Source: Oligoflexales bacterium
GTDB lineage: Bacteria > Bdellovibrionota_B > Oligoflexia > Oligoflexales > RGVZ01
Assembly: GCA_947445775.1 (NCBI GenBank)
Contig: CANFEB010000017.1
Coordinates: 1-47,910, forward strand
DNA: 47,910 bases
Direction: 5' to 3'
Of this stretch, positions 33,117 to 41,351 are shown piece after piece. Positions within the stretch are counted from its first letter, which is position 1. Each line of letters begins with the position of its first letter. Position numbers and translations under genes: made by a program. The notes under the pieces were generated by a model that did no database searches, was not told the DNA's origin, and was given only the letters and a program-made list of their open reading frames with translations.

Positions 33117-34163
33117 GTGATTCTCGCAAAATTCAATTTGCAGATTCGACGCGTTCTGGCTGGTGTTTCCTGTGTGGCCTTAGCGTTCGCTGGATGCAGT
33201 GGTTCGCCATTGGTGGCCATGACTTTTCCCCAAGTTTCAGTCAAGCAGGCCGTTGCCAGTTACCACGATAATGCCGGACAGTCCCGCAACAAGGCTGGTC
33301 TGGATTTTGGCGCAAATAATTTCAGTTTAAGTTTAGCGCGTGAGCGCATTAGTGATGCCAACTGGCGCGAAAATAAATATTTGCAATCAGTGTATGGCGC
33401 AGGCTCCGAAGGCGTTCGCCTCAATGACACCTGGAATCTAAGTGCCAGCAATGCTTTGTTGAAGCTGACGGATATTCGCACTGCCGTGGGCGGATCTACC
33501 GATGGTGTTATCAAGTCCCAAAATTTTGGGGCGGGAGTATCCCAGTGGTTTATCCATGAGACGTTGCAGGCTGGACTTGATGTGTCACGCACTGAAGTCC
33601 AACGGCCGGAATATGAAATTCTTGATTTTGATGCCACTGTGCTGACAGCACCACCCCAAGTTAGTTCCAATGGGACGACGATGTCGCTGCGGCATCTTTC
33701 CACTCCAACCACGATGACGTTGGCCTCTGCATCTTTCAATGACGGCACGGGACGTCCCCTTGCGCGTTTTTATCACGCGGGTGTCCGGCAGTACTTGCCG
33801 CAGTTTAGCGGAGCGCTCCACGCTGCTATTTATCGCGGAGTGAATCAGGGCAGCCTCTCGACAAAAACTCTTTATGGCGAGGTCACGTCGTGGAGTTCTG
33901 ATTTGGCCTGGGTTCAGGAATTTGGCCTTGCCACGCAATTGCGCGCAGGATGGCGGGTTCATCAGGAACGCGAGGTGGGACGCGCCTACGGTGATGAAAC
34001 CCAATTTGGTTCTGATTTGTTTTCATTGGGGGTTGTGCACGATGCAAAAGTCGAAGCCCTTTCGGGACGTCTTTTGACGCTGGAGGCTGGGTTTTCACGG
34101 TATCTGAGCAATCAGGATTTGATGGCGACCACTGCAACTTTTGGTGTGTCCGGGAAATTTTGA
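33117..34163 (+). CDS. Exported DUF3570-like outer-membrane beta-barrel protein
   Basis: A protein of about 348 residues with a signal sequence (VLAGVSCVALAFAGC) that could be cleaved by signal peptidase I or, less likely, lipidated at Cys. The rest shows alternating amphipathic strands (LDFGANNFSLSLARERI, MTLASASFNDG, RAGWRVHQEREVG) and ends in phenylalanine (GVSGKF), the usual outer-membrane barrel ending. Its position beside a DUF4266 lipoprotein fits the DUF3570 family known to neighbour it; the assignment rests on context and fold more than motif. I chose GTG at 33117, five bases after GAGG; a GTG at 33111 is too close to that site. Confidence 0.6.
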   Translation: MILAKFNLQIRRVLAGVSCVALAFAGCSGSPLVAMTFPQVSVKQAVASYHDNAGQSRNKAGLDFGANNFSLSLARERISDANWRENKYLQSVYGAGSEGVRLNDTWNLSASNALLKLTDIRTAVGGSTDGVIKSQNFGAGVSQWFIHETLQAGLDVSRTEVQRPEYEILDFDATVLTAPPQVSSNGTTMSLRHLSTPTTMTLASASFNDGTGRPLARFYHAGVRQYLPQFSGALHAAIYRGVNQGSLSTKTLYGEVTSWSSDLAWVQEFGLATQLRAGWRVHQEREVGRAYGDETQFGSDLFSLGVVHDAKVEALSGRLLTLEAGFSRYLSNQDLMATTATFGVSGKF

Positions 34164-34195
34164 GGCGTGACTTTGTTCCTTGGAGGTAATGATTT

Positions 34196-34462
34196 ATGGC
34201 ATCTGCACACCAAGGCTTTCGGAGTGTTTCGGTGGGCTTTTTACTGGTCGTTGTGGCGGCCTGCCTTTTTACTGGCTTGACGTCTTGCCGTAGTTTGCGT
34301 CCCTATGAAAAGGAACATTTGCTCAAGCCTGCAATGGATGACGGGCGGATGTCAGCCCTTGAACCAACCTTCGCTAAATCCACGGTGGCACAGTTTGAAA
34401 AACTGGCGTCCGGTGCTGGCTCAGGTGGCGGAGGATCATCGTGTCCAACTTGCGGAATTTAA
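34196..34462 (+). CDS. DUF4266 small lipoprotein with terminal Gly-rich CPTC motif
   Basis: An 88-residue precursor with a lipoprotein signal ending LTSC (Cys 31). The mature part starts CRSLRPYEKEHLLKPAM, matching the DUF4266 pattern C-x4-P-Y/W-E-R/K-x2-L-x2-P-x-M. It ends with a glycine run and two cysteines (GGGGSSCPTCGI; Cys 83 and 86), equivalent to the family's GGGCGC-type tail. That tail looks like a metal site or a thiol pair for the thioredoxin-like neighbours. GGAGG lies nine bases before the ATG. The gene sits between the barrel gene and the triple-thioredoxin gene, which it overlaps by 22 bases. Function is undescribed to my knowledge. Confidence 0.82.
   Translation: MASAHQGFRSVSVGFLLVVVAACLFTGLTSCRSLRPYEKEHLLKPAMDDGRMSALEPTFAKSTVAQFEKLASGAGSGGGGSSCPTCGI
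34430..34434 (+). promoter_or_regulatory. Ribosome binding site embedded in DUF4266 glycine codons
   Basis: GGAGG within the Gly-Gly codons of the DUF4266 tail lies exactly six bases before the GTG start at 34441. It decides that start and ties expression of the thioredoxin-like lipoprotein to the conserved Gly-rich end of the upstream gene. Confidence 0.75.
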
Positions 34463-36345
34463 AGCGGCGTGGCTTGTCCGCGCTCAAGGGTTTCGGCGCG
34501 GCCGGGATTTTTTTTGGATTCCTTGGTGGTTGTGGCGCCCGACTGCCCCGCGACATCACGATCAAGCGTCCGGTGGCCAACGAAGTCGCAACGCGCATTG
34601 ATCTTAATGCCGTGCAGTTTACGGATATCACCAGCGGCCAGCCGGTCAATGCTGGGCAGTGGATGGACGAGCAAAAAACAGGGTTCATGTTGCTGACGTT
34701 TGGCTCCCGTGCGTGTTCGGCCTGCAACAAGAAAGCCCGTCAGATTCGCGACAATTACATTTCAGCAGATCAACTGGCGTTAAAGGGTGATGGGCCTAAG
34801 CTGGCCATTGTCGGGGTGAACACCGACACTGGTGCACTTAGTTTGACGCAACGTTTTGTCCAGAGTGAAGGATTTGATTTCATCCGGTGGTCCGACCCAA
34901 AAGGCGATCAAATGCTGCAGTGGTTCATGCCGGGGGGGCGCAGCTATGGAGTTCCCCTGACGGTGATGCTGAGCCGCGAGGGGATCTTGTGGTCCTACAC
35001 AAACGATTCGTCGGTGACGGTGGATGAGATCATGGAGCGTGCCCGTGGGACGATGGGTGACGATGCTTTGCCTGATCCTGATGATGACGGGGGTGATGAC
35101 GGAGGTGATGATCATGGAGATGATAATCCGCGCCCCGTGGACTTGCCGCCCCTTTTAGCCCTTGAGGGTTCCCGCAGGATGGCGGGCGTCCAGGTCGCTG
35201 CTTGTGGATTGACTCCAGACAAATTCGGGGCCCAACCTGTCAGTCTGGCGGAGGCACTGCCGCTGAATCGCCTTGCGACTTTTTTTCATGTTGAAATAAC
35301 CTCCTGCGGAGAAGTTTGCCGCCTGAATCGGGCTCTCCTGCAGCGCAAGGTTGAGTCGCTGCTTACTGGGGACGTTGCCGCAGGATTTCTCTATGCCGGG
35401 CAGGGCCTCGGCGGTTGCGGGAAATTTGTTCCGGGTGCCGGTGAATCCTCAGCGGCGGTTATTCCGCGCGTGCAGGCATTCGCTGGCGGTGCCGAGTTCT
35501 TTGAGGTTTTCGCCACCCATTTTGATTGGAACCACCCAGTGGTCGAACTTGCCGGCGGCAGCCTTGTCGTTGAACCGCTGGCCCCGGCCATCACGCTGGC
35601 GTTTGACCGCGATGGCAAATTACTTTTTTCGGCTGAGGGAGCTTTGGATGAGGCGAGGCTCGATAGTTTTCTGCGTTCGCTCTGGTTGCCAAGATCAGTC
35701 AAGGGCCCGTCGCCATTTGCCACCGGTCCGGCTTGGAATTTTCATGGGATGCCGGCCGGCCATAACCAAGGCGGGCTGATTGATTTCAGCACGTGGCGCT
35801 ACGCAGCAAAATACAGCGTCGTGAACGCCTTCGGTGAAACTTGTGGCAGTTGCATGGCAGAGCTGAAGCACTGGTCTCGGCCGGGTGGGCTTTTTGAAAT
35901 GTGCAATAAAAATCCAGACTTTTGTATTGTCGCCGCCGCAGAAAACGGTTTGCCCGAGTCGGCCTATTCCAATCCTGGCCCCGTCGAATCAAAGGAGTTG
36001 GATTCCTATCTGGGCAGGATCACGGCGGGCCTTGTGTCACTTGGTATCGCTGCTCCCCTGGTTATGCTGGATCCTTATTCGCCAGAAAATGACGGTGGTA
36101 GCGGTTATTTAAAGCGCTTCTTTGACGGGTATTTGATCGCGAAATTTCCGGAGCTTAGATTTGATTTCCGGACGATAGTCAGCGACCGCGAGGGAAAAAT
36201 ATTGGGTGTGTTCAGGGCCGTGCCGCCAAGTGGCGCCAGCAACGGCAATAGCCAACTCGGTGGCGGCGGTGATCATGTTGAAGAGTTTTTATTGCGCTTG
36301 CGAAATTTATCCGCCGATGCCGGCTTAAAAGGAGAGATTCATTGA
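34441..36345 (+). CDS. Lipoprotein with three thioredoxin-like domains, the middle one Sco-like
   Basis: A 634-residue exported lipoprotein (signal then LGGCG). Domain 1 (about residues 50-200) has CSAC at 92-95. An Asp/Gly/His-rich linker follows (about 207-233). Domain 2 (about 240-415) has SCGEVC at 289-293, a CxxxC like the copper-binding motif of Sco proteins, with a later His in FDWNHPV. Domain 3 (about 430-625) has CGSC at 468-471 and AAPLVMLDPYSPEND. I infer a periplasm-facing thiol/disulfide or copper-handling protein. GTG start with an ideal ribosome site. The stop overlaps the next gene's start by four bases (TTGA). Confidence 0.75.
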   Translation: MSNLRNLKRRGLSALKGFGAAGIFFGFLGGCGARLPRDITIKRPVANEVATRIDLNAVQFTDITSGQPVNAGQWMDEQKTGFMLLTFGSRACSACNKKARQIRDNYISADQLALKGDGPKLAIVGVNTDTGALSLTQRFVQSEGFDFIRWSDPKGDQMLQWFMPGGRSYGVPLTVMLSREGILWSYTNDSSVTVDEIMERARGTMGDDALPDPDDDGGDDGGDDHGDDNPRPVDLPPLLALEGSRRMAGVQVAACGLTPDKFGAQPVSLAEALPLNRLATFFHVEITSCGEVCRLNRALLQRKVESLLTGDVAAGFLYAGQGLGGCGKFVPGAGESSAAVIPRVQAFAGGAEFFEVFATHFDWNHPVVELAGGSLVVEPLAPAITLAFDRDGKLLFSAEGALDEARLDSFLRSLWLPRSVKGPSPFATGPAWNFHGMPAGHNQGGLIDFSTWRYAAKYSVVNAFGETCGSCMAELKHWSRPGGLFEMCNKNPDFCIVAAAENGLPESAYSNPGPVESKELDSYLGRITAGLVSLGIAAPLVMLDPYSPENDGGSGYLKRFFDGYLIAKFPELRFDFRTIVSDREGKILGVFRAVPPSGASNGNSQLGGGGDHVEEFLLRLRNLSADAGLKGEIH

Positions 36346-36905
36346 AAACAAATAACGAGTCCAAGTGGATCCGGATGTGTGCGGGTGTTTTTATCGCCAG
36401 TGCTTCTAGCGTGTTTAGCGTTGCTGGTTTTGCAGATGTGCCGGTTCCCGGCGCAAATTTTCCAGACATCGAAATCATGCATGTTGCCACCTCCACCAAG
36501 GTTCCCGTTGTGAAGCTAGGGACAGTCACCATGGTCAACCTATGGGCGACTTGGTGTGAGGCCTGCAAGGTGGAGTTGTCCGAGATGGAAAAAAACCTGC
36601 TGCCAATAACGTCTGGCCCGGGCGGTTCTAGGCTTGATTTGAAGTTCGTCTCCCTCGACAAGGAACCGGCAAAGGCTCAAGCATGGTTCAAGCAAAACAC
36701 AACGGCCACGGAAGTGATGTTGGGCAATCTATATTCAGACGCCGGTTTTGAATTGGCCGAGAAGCTTGAAGCAGATTCTTTTCCGATGACGGTGGTTATC
36801 GGCAAAGATGGCAAAATTATTCATGTCGAGCGTGGATTCAAGGCAGGTCAAGCGGGGATCGACCAAGTCAAAAAGATCGCTGCCCTGCTCGCACTCGTAA
36901 TCTGA
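36342..36905 (+). CDS. TlpA-like periplasmic thioredoxin
   Basis: A 187-residue protein with a signal sequence (about residues 10-31, cut near GFA) and a TlpA/ResA-type thioredoxin fold. The active site is NLWATWCEACKVEL (Cys 72 and 75), and the cis-proline loop is DSFPMTVVIGKDGKII. It likely reduces or oxidises cysteines on the exported partners encoded just upstream. The start is TTG at 36342 with AGGAG seven bases upstream, overlapping the previous stop. Last gene of the locus. Confidence 0.88.
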   Translation: MKTNNESKWIRMCAGVFIASASSVFSVAGFADVPVPGANFPDIEIMHVATSTKVPVVKLGTVTMVNLWATWCEACKVELSEMEKNLLPITSGPGGSRLDLKFVSLDKEPAKAQAWFKQNTTATEVMLGNLYSDAGFELAEKLEADSFPMTVVIGKDGKIIHVERGFKAGQAGIDQVKKIAALLALVI

Positions 36906-36942
36906 ACTGACATTTTTAAGCAACTTCGTCGGAATCGCATGT

Positions 36943-36975
36943 CCCAAGTCGCTATTCTTCGGCTTGGGTTTATTT
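36943..36975 (+). terminator. Probable terminator after the thioredoxin locus
   Basis: CCCAAGTCG (36943-36951) pairs with CGGCTTGGG (36960-36968), nine pairs with one G-U and an eight-base loop, followed by TTTATTTG. A smaller CGGGA/TCCCG hairpin lies downstream near 36990-37005. Confidence 0.55.
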
Positions 36976-37062
36976 GCGGTGAACGGGACGGGACAGTTAT
37001 CCCGAAATTGCAGCAGGCTGTGTTTCTTGTGATGGAGAGCAAAAATTCCGCAGGTCACGTGT

Positions 37063-38811
37063 TCAATCTGACCCAGTTTCTTTTTTTGCGGCACTCCAAA
37101 CCGTTCCATTTGGGGTCTGCGTGCGGATGACCGGTTGCTTCAGAAATTGCAGCAGGATTTCATCGTCAACTTTTTGTCCACGGCTTAACAGGCGAATTTT
37201 TCCGTCCCTGAAAAAAGGATCATTACGGACATAATCGAGGGTGTATCCTGGTCTTTCGTGGATCAAGCAGACTTCCCCGGCGAGCATGGTACGGCACGGA
37301 TCCGCTTCAATGAAATTTCCAACAAACTTATCGACCTGGGCCAGCCTGACGGGCAAAAGCAAAATCAGAGACAGGCTGCATGACGCGAAAACTAACGTCC
37401 CGACGCGCGGCGAAGACTGCGCAGTGGATTGCACTAGCCCTAAAAGGCCAATGATCAGAGATGGCCAGACGGAGAGAAAATAGCGCGCTCCCCAGCCATG
37501 CCCTTGGCTGAACTGGACGAAACCGAAATAAAACAGACAAACCAAAGCGATTTGCAGGAAGCAAATCCGTGCGACCGGTGTGGAACGTTGCCGCCAAAGG
37601 CCTGCGAGGGCCATCAAGGTGCAACCGGGAAACGCCCAGATTTCCTGCTTCAGGATCCATGCGAGATTCACCAGCGGTGATTTTGGTCCAGACCAACCAG
37701 TGCGAGAAAGGTTCTGAAGCCAAACGCCATCGAAGAAGGTTGCGGCCATGGACGCGTTAGTCATTGGCAAGTCATGAGAAATTTGGAATCCAATGATGGG
37801 CCATATAAAAACGAGTGGTATGCCGACCAGTAAATATCCGCCAATCAGGTAGATGGATGCGCCGCGGTCCCGAAGGATGCTCCATATCACGAGGGGAACG
37901 GCGTAGAGCAAGTGAGGAAATGGATTGACCAGAGCCAAGGCAAAGCCGCCAATGCAACCGGCCAGGAACAATTGGCGGCGGGTGCCCATAAGAACAAGCC
38001 ATAGCACAAGGGCATTTGAAAACATCACAGCAGTATAAGCGTAAAATGAAACTGCATTGATAAAAAAGGCAGCGGATCCAAAGCTGAACACGATGACCCA
38101 TGCCCCGTTGGGGCTTGCCACACTCTTGCTGCTGAATCTTAACGCCGGATGTCGGGCAATTTGAATCATCACGGCGATAAAGAAAACCGCAAGGATGGGA
38201 TTTAAGATTTCGGGGAGATGGAAGGCCTCGAACGGCGTTTTGAGCAGAGCATAACCGGGCCAATAGGCCGAGATCAGTCTCCCGGAGGTTGCTGATGCGG
38301 TATAGACCCAGCCCACGTTCGGCAGGAACTTTATCAGTGAATTTGGCCACGTTGCCCAGGCCTTGCCAGCAGCAAAAATCTGCGATTGAAATGCGGGTAA
38401 AAACTCGTCCATACAGAGAGGGTAGGACTGGTAGAAAAAATAGCTGGCAAGGACAAGTCCAATGAAACCTGCGCCAAGGATTTCTTTCTGTCGCGTATCG
38501 ATGATTTGAAGGATCTGCTGCAGCCGGTTTGTTGGAACGATGGTTGCAACAATAACAGCCAGCAAACCGACAGCGAGATACAAGGGGACGAAGGGCCTGT
38601 CGAAAGCAATAATGAGATATTGGAAGGCAAGATAATTGGGAGCTGCTGCGTCAGTGATTTTTGTAAACGTGTCGAGGGCAGGATAGGCTGCGTGGATTGA
38701 ATGAAGCGCGCCACGTGAAACCAGAATGGTCAGGTAAATCAGCGCCGCGGCGTAGGCCGCGAACATGCCAACGATTTTTGTTGCTGCACTGAGACGTTCG
38801 ATTGGTTTCAC
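37063..38811 (-). CDS. GT-C-like multi-span membrane protein (envelope glycan)
   Basis: A 582-residue protein with about eleven hydrophobic segments and a C-terminal soluble part. The first large loop has YPLCMDEFLPAFQSQ, where the Asp-Glu pair resembles the catalytic motif of GT-C glycosyltransferases that use lipid-linked sugars; GHGWGARYFLSVWPSLI is another feature shared with such proteins. No closer family can be named. It is last in the minus-strand glycan cluster. The start is GTG 38811 (MKPIERLS), reached through the 14-bp repeat relay that fills the gap after the flavoprotein gene. Confidence 0.7.
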   Translation of the reverse strand: MKPIERLSAATKIVGMFAAYAAALIYLTILVSRGALHSIHAAYPALDTFTKITDAAAPNYLAFQYLIIAFDRPFVPLYLAVGLLAVIVATIVPTNRLQQILQIIDTRQKEILGAGFIGLVLASYFFYQSYPLCMDEFLPAFQSQIFAAGKAWATWPNSLIKFLPNVGWVYTASATSGRLISAYWPGYALLKTPFEAFHLPEILNPILAVFFIAVMIQIARHPALRFSSKSVASPNGAWVIVFSFGSAAFFINAVSFYAYTAVMFSNALVLWLVLMGTRRQLFLAGCIGGFALALVNPFPHLLYAVPLVIWSILRDRGASIYLIGGYLLVGIPLVFIWPIIGFQISHDLPMTNASMAATFFDGVWLQNLSRTGWSGPKSPLVNLAWILKQEIWAFPGCTLMALAGLWRQRSTPVARICFLQIALVCLFYFGFVQFSQGHGWGARYFLSVWPSLIIGLLGLVQSTAQSSPRVGTLVFASCSLSLILLLPVRLAQVDKFVGNFIEADPCRTMLAGEVCLIHERPGYTLDYVRNDPFFRDGKIRLLSRGQKVDDEILLQFLKQPVIRTQTPNGTVWSAAKKETGSD

Positions 38812-38852
38812 TAGATTGGTTTCATTAGATTGGTTTCACTAGATTGGTTTCA
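38801..38852 (-). repeat. Tandem 14-bp stop/start units forming a mini-ORF relay (flavoprotein-GT-C junction)
   Basis: ATTGGTTTCACTAG (plus strand) occurs at 38801, 38815 (one change), 38829 and, partly, 38843. On the coding strand the flavoprotein stop overlaps a GTG (GTGA), followed by three mini-ORFs GTG/ATG AAA CCA ATC stop. They are joined by TAGTG, TAATG and TAGTG, the last being the GTG start of the next gene. The mini-ORF peptide repeats the first four codons (MKPI) of that gene. Confidence 0.9.
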
Positions 38853-40364
38853 CGTCTCTACCGGAGGGTCGATCAACCCCCCTTTCCCGCCAGGGGATTC
38901 AAGGTATTCTGCATCTTGATTCACCCGCCAGATGTCCCAGAGGTTCTGCCCGGCAATAATATTTTTCGCCGTGAGGATCCCCGTCATCATTGCGTGGTCC
39001 TGATTGTTATATTTGTGCATCCCGTTGCGCCCTGAAACGTGCAATCCTGGATACCGGGCGGCGATTTCATCCCGGATGCTCCAAACGTGATCCTTATAGG
39101 TCTCGTCATAAACGGGATAGGCTTTTTCCTGACGATTGACGAAGGCCTCAAGAAAATGCTCCGGCTTCTTCAAGATGCCGGTCGCAAGCAATTCTTTTTT
39201 TGCCAAGGCAATTAGTTCGTGGTCTGGGCTTTCCCATAGTCCGTCGCCTTTAAAACAAAAATACTCAACCCCGAGAAAGGTTCGCTCGGGCTGACCAGGG
39301 CTTACGGCTGGCACCATTTCAGGGGACCAGCTTCGATAGTTCTGAATTCGTCCAACTTTGACGGCAGGATCGTGGATGTATAGCCAGTTCTCCTGGAAAA
39401 TACCTCCGCCGGTACCATCGTCGTCTTTACCCAAGTCTGGCACGACCACCGAGATGGTGATGAAGTCCCGGTAACGGAGTCCCTTTGCGGCGGCAAGAGC
39501 AATCTCTGACGCCGGTGGGTCTAATGCAGGAATTAAATCGCACAGCGGCATTGTGGAGATCACATGGCGTGCCTGATGCTTGAATCTGGCGCCGTGAGAA
39601 TTTGTGCCTTCAATCGTCCATTGCGAAGTGTTTTTATCCCAAACCAATCGGTCGACAGGCGAACCCATCACGACGTTGCCTCCGGCTGTCATCAATTTTT
39701 TGGCGCACGACTCCCACATCATTCCAGGCCCTTTTCGCGGGTAACGAAAAGACTCGACCAGGGTTTTCACCCTTCTGGATCTGGTACGCCAGGGCGTCAG
39801 TGCGTTCAAGATGGCGACACCAAGAGACAGGGAATTGATCCTTTGCGCAGCCCAGTCGGCCGAAATCCGGTCGCACGGGATGCCCCATACTTTTTCCGTG
39901 TAGGTCTTGAAAAATATCTGAAACAGACGCTTGCCAAAGCGATTGACGACCCAGTCTTCAAAAGTCTTAGCGGGCCTCACCGGGATAAAATGGCTTTTGA
40001 CATAGGACGCAATGCATAAAAAACTTTCGCCGTAACCTATCTTGCGCAAAACCTCGAAAGCCCGCAGGGGATATGAAAAGAGGTTCCCGCGGTACAAAAT
40101 CCGTGAGGACCTTGGCCTTTCCAACAGGTCATCGCCCAGGATCCGGGACCAGAAATCTTCGATATCGCGCGACTTGGAGAAGAACCGGTGCCCGCCAATA
40201 TCAGTCAGGTAATCGCCATGACGGACCGTGCGTGAGATGCCCCCAAGATAGACTGGGTCGGCTTCAAAAACGGTCACAGGGATTTTTTCATCGGACAGCG
40301 TGAGTGCTGCTGAAAGCCCTGCTGGCCCGCCGCCAATGATCACAACTGAAGTGTTTTGCATCAT
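38850..40364 (-). CDS. UDP-galactopyranose-mutase-like FAD oxidoreductase
   Basis: A 504-residue flavoprotein with an N-terminal dinucleotide fold (VVIIGGGPAGLSAALTL, then GGISRTVRHGDYLTDIGGHRFFSKS), the latter characteristic of the UGM-like/protoporphyrinogen-oxidase-like group found in polysaccharide clusters. Other blocks are FFKTYTEKVWGIPCDRISADWAAQRI, ARHVISTMPLCDLIPAL and the C-terminal HVSGRNGMHKYNNQDHAMMTGILTAKNI, closing the FAD site. It probably rearranges or oxidises a nucleotide or lipid-linked sugar; exact substrate unknown. The start overlaps the GT2 stop (ATGA). Confidence 0.82.
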   Translation of the reverse strand: MMQNTSVVIIGGGPAGLSAALTLSDEKIPVTVFEADPVYLGGISRTVRHGDYLTDIGGHRFFSKSRDIEDFWSRILGDDLLERPRSSRILYRGNLFSYPLRAFEVLRKIGYGESFLCIASYVKSHFIPVRPAKTFEDWVVNRFGKRLFQIFFKTYTEKVWGIPCDRISADWAAQRINSLSLGVAILNALTPWRTRSRRVKTLVESFRYPRKGPGMMWESCAKKLMTAGGNVVMGSPVDRLVWDKNTSQWTIEGTNSHGARFKHQARHVISTMPLCDLIPALDPPASEIALAAAKGLRYRDFITISVVVPDLGKDDDGTGGGIFQENWLYIHDPAVKVGRIQNYRSWSPEMVPAVSPGQPERTFLGVEYFCFKGDGLWESPDHELIALAKKELLATGILKKPEHFLEAFVNRQEKAYPVYDETYKDHVWSIRDEIAARYPGLHVSGRNGMHKYNNQDHAMMTGILTAKNIIAGQNLWDIWRVNQDAEYLESPGGKGGLIDPPVET

Positions 40365-41347
40365 CGGTCCCTCGATAATGAATCACCAGATTCTATCATG
40401 GACCTGCGTGTCCGAATGATTTTTTTTCGTAGGCGTAGTCTTGCAATGAGCCTTTCGTGAAATCGTGAAAATGAAAAAAACTGTATCCAGGCAGTCGGGC
40501 CCAAAGTGATGAATTTGGACAGGAGACCGAACCACTGATACGGCTGTGAAAACAATATATGCAGCAGAGCCACGTTTGCCTCAGTGTTGAACCGGGCAAG
40601 GGTTTGAATCTTTTGGGGTGAAAAATTGTCTAACAGGGGGTCTTGGACTCTGCGTATTTGTTCAGCATAGGACTGAATGCTTTTGCCACCCAGAATAGTC
40701 TGTGAATTTTCGTGGACGCGAAAGCAGGTCAAGGGAACCGGGTGGTAGATCCACTTGCCAAGGCGCGCCAGCGAAAGCCATAATTTCCAGTCGGCAGTAA
40801 ACCAGAGTTCTTCATCCAGCGCTCCGATTTTTTCCAATGCCTGCCTTGAAATCAACGGTGCGGGCATTGAAATAAAATTCTGAACAATCAATTTTTCAAG
40901 AATTTCTGCGGATTCGATGGGCCTCTGTTTTTTTCCAAAAGGGCAGCGCCAGATGCCGAGCCTTTTTCCGTTTATGTCGATAAACATGGACGGATGCAGG
41001 ATTACATTTGAGGCAGGATGGGCGTGGATGATCTCGGTGAGGACAGCAATGCGGTCCGGGAGCCAGACATCGTCCTGATGTAGGATCGAAACATAGTCTC
41101 CAACAGCTTGCGCCAGTCCGAAATTTGTATTCGTGACCCAGTTTCCGCAATGCGTCCTGTAGAAAACCTTGATGGGAATTTTGGTTTTGAAGGTCTCAAT
41201 GATTTGACTGGTGTTGTCTGTGGAGCCGTCATCCACGATGATCACTTCATGGACTGGGGACGTCTGCAGCAGAAGCCCATTCAACGTTTCCTCAAGGAAC
41301 AGACTGCCATTGTGGGTCGGAATGACAGCTGAAATTTTCACGGGCAT
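40361..41347 (-). CDS. Family 2 glycosyltransferase
   Basis: A GT-A fold transferase of 328 residues: ISAVIPTHNGSLFLEETLNGLL at the N-terminus, VIIVDDGSTDNT (nucleotide binding), and DYVSILHQDDVWLPDR with the metal-binding DxD-like pair, then a charged and partly hydrophobic C-terminus. It transfers a sugar from a nucleotide donor, probably onto a lipid-linked glycan. I chose the ATG at 41347 (MPVKISAV), with AGGGA eight bases upstream, four bases after the methyltransferase stop. An upstream in-frame start at 41428 would overlap that gene and precedes the domain by 27 residues. Confidence 0.9.
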   Translation of the reverse strand: MPVKISAVIPTHNGSLFLEETLNGLLLQTSPVHEVIIVDDGSTDNTSQIIETFKTKIPIKVFYRTHCGNWVTNTNFGLAQAVGDYVSILHQDDVWLPDRIAVLTEIIHAHPASNVILHPSMFIDINGKRLGIWRCPFGKKQRPIESAEILEKLIVQNFISMPAPLISRQALEKIGALDEELWFTADWKLWLSLARLGKWIYHPVPLTCFRVHENSQTILGGKSIQSYAEQIRRVQDPLLDNFSPQKIQTLARFNTEANVALLHILFSQPYQWFGLLSKFITLGPTAWIQFFSFSRFHERLIARLRLRKKIIRTRRSMIESGDSLSRDR

Positions 41348-41351
41348 GCTG

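Noticed and set aside
33150-33200. Possible lipoprotein signal on the barrel protein (FAGC)
   Set aside because: The -3 position is Phe, a poor lipobox, and barrel proteins normally use signal peptidase I. I left it as uncertain in the gene entry.
36735-37109. 124-codon minus-strand frame between the TlpA gene and the GT-C gene
   Set aside because: It runs antisense through the TlpA end and the terminator, and has no family resemblance or ribosome site.
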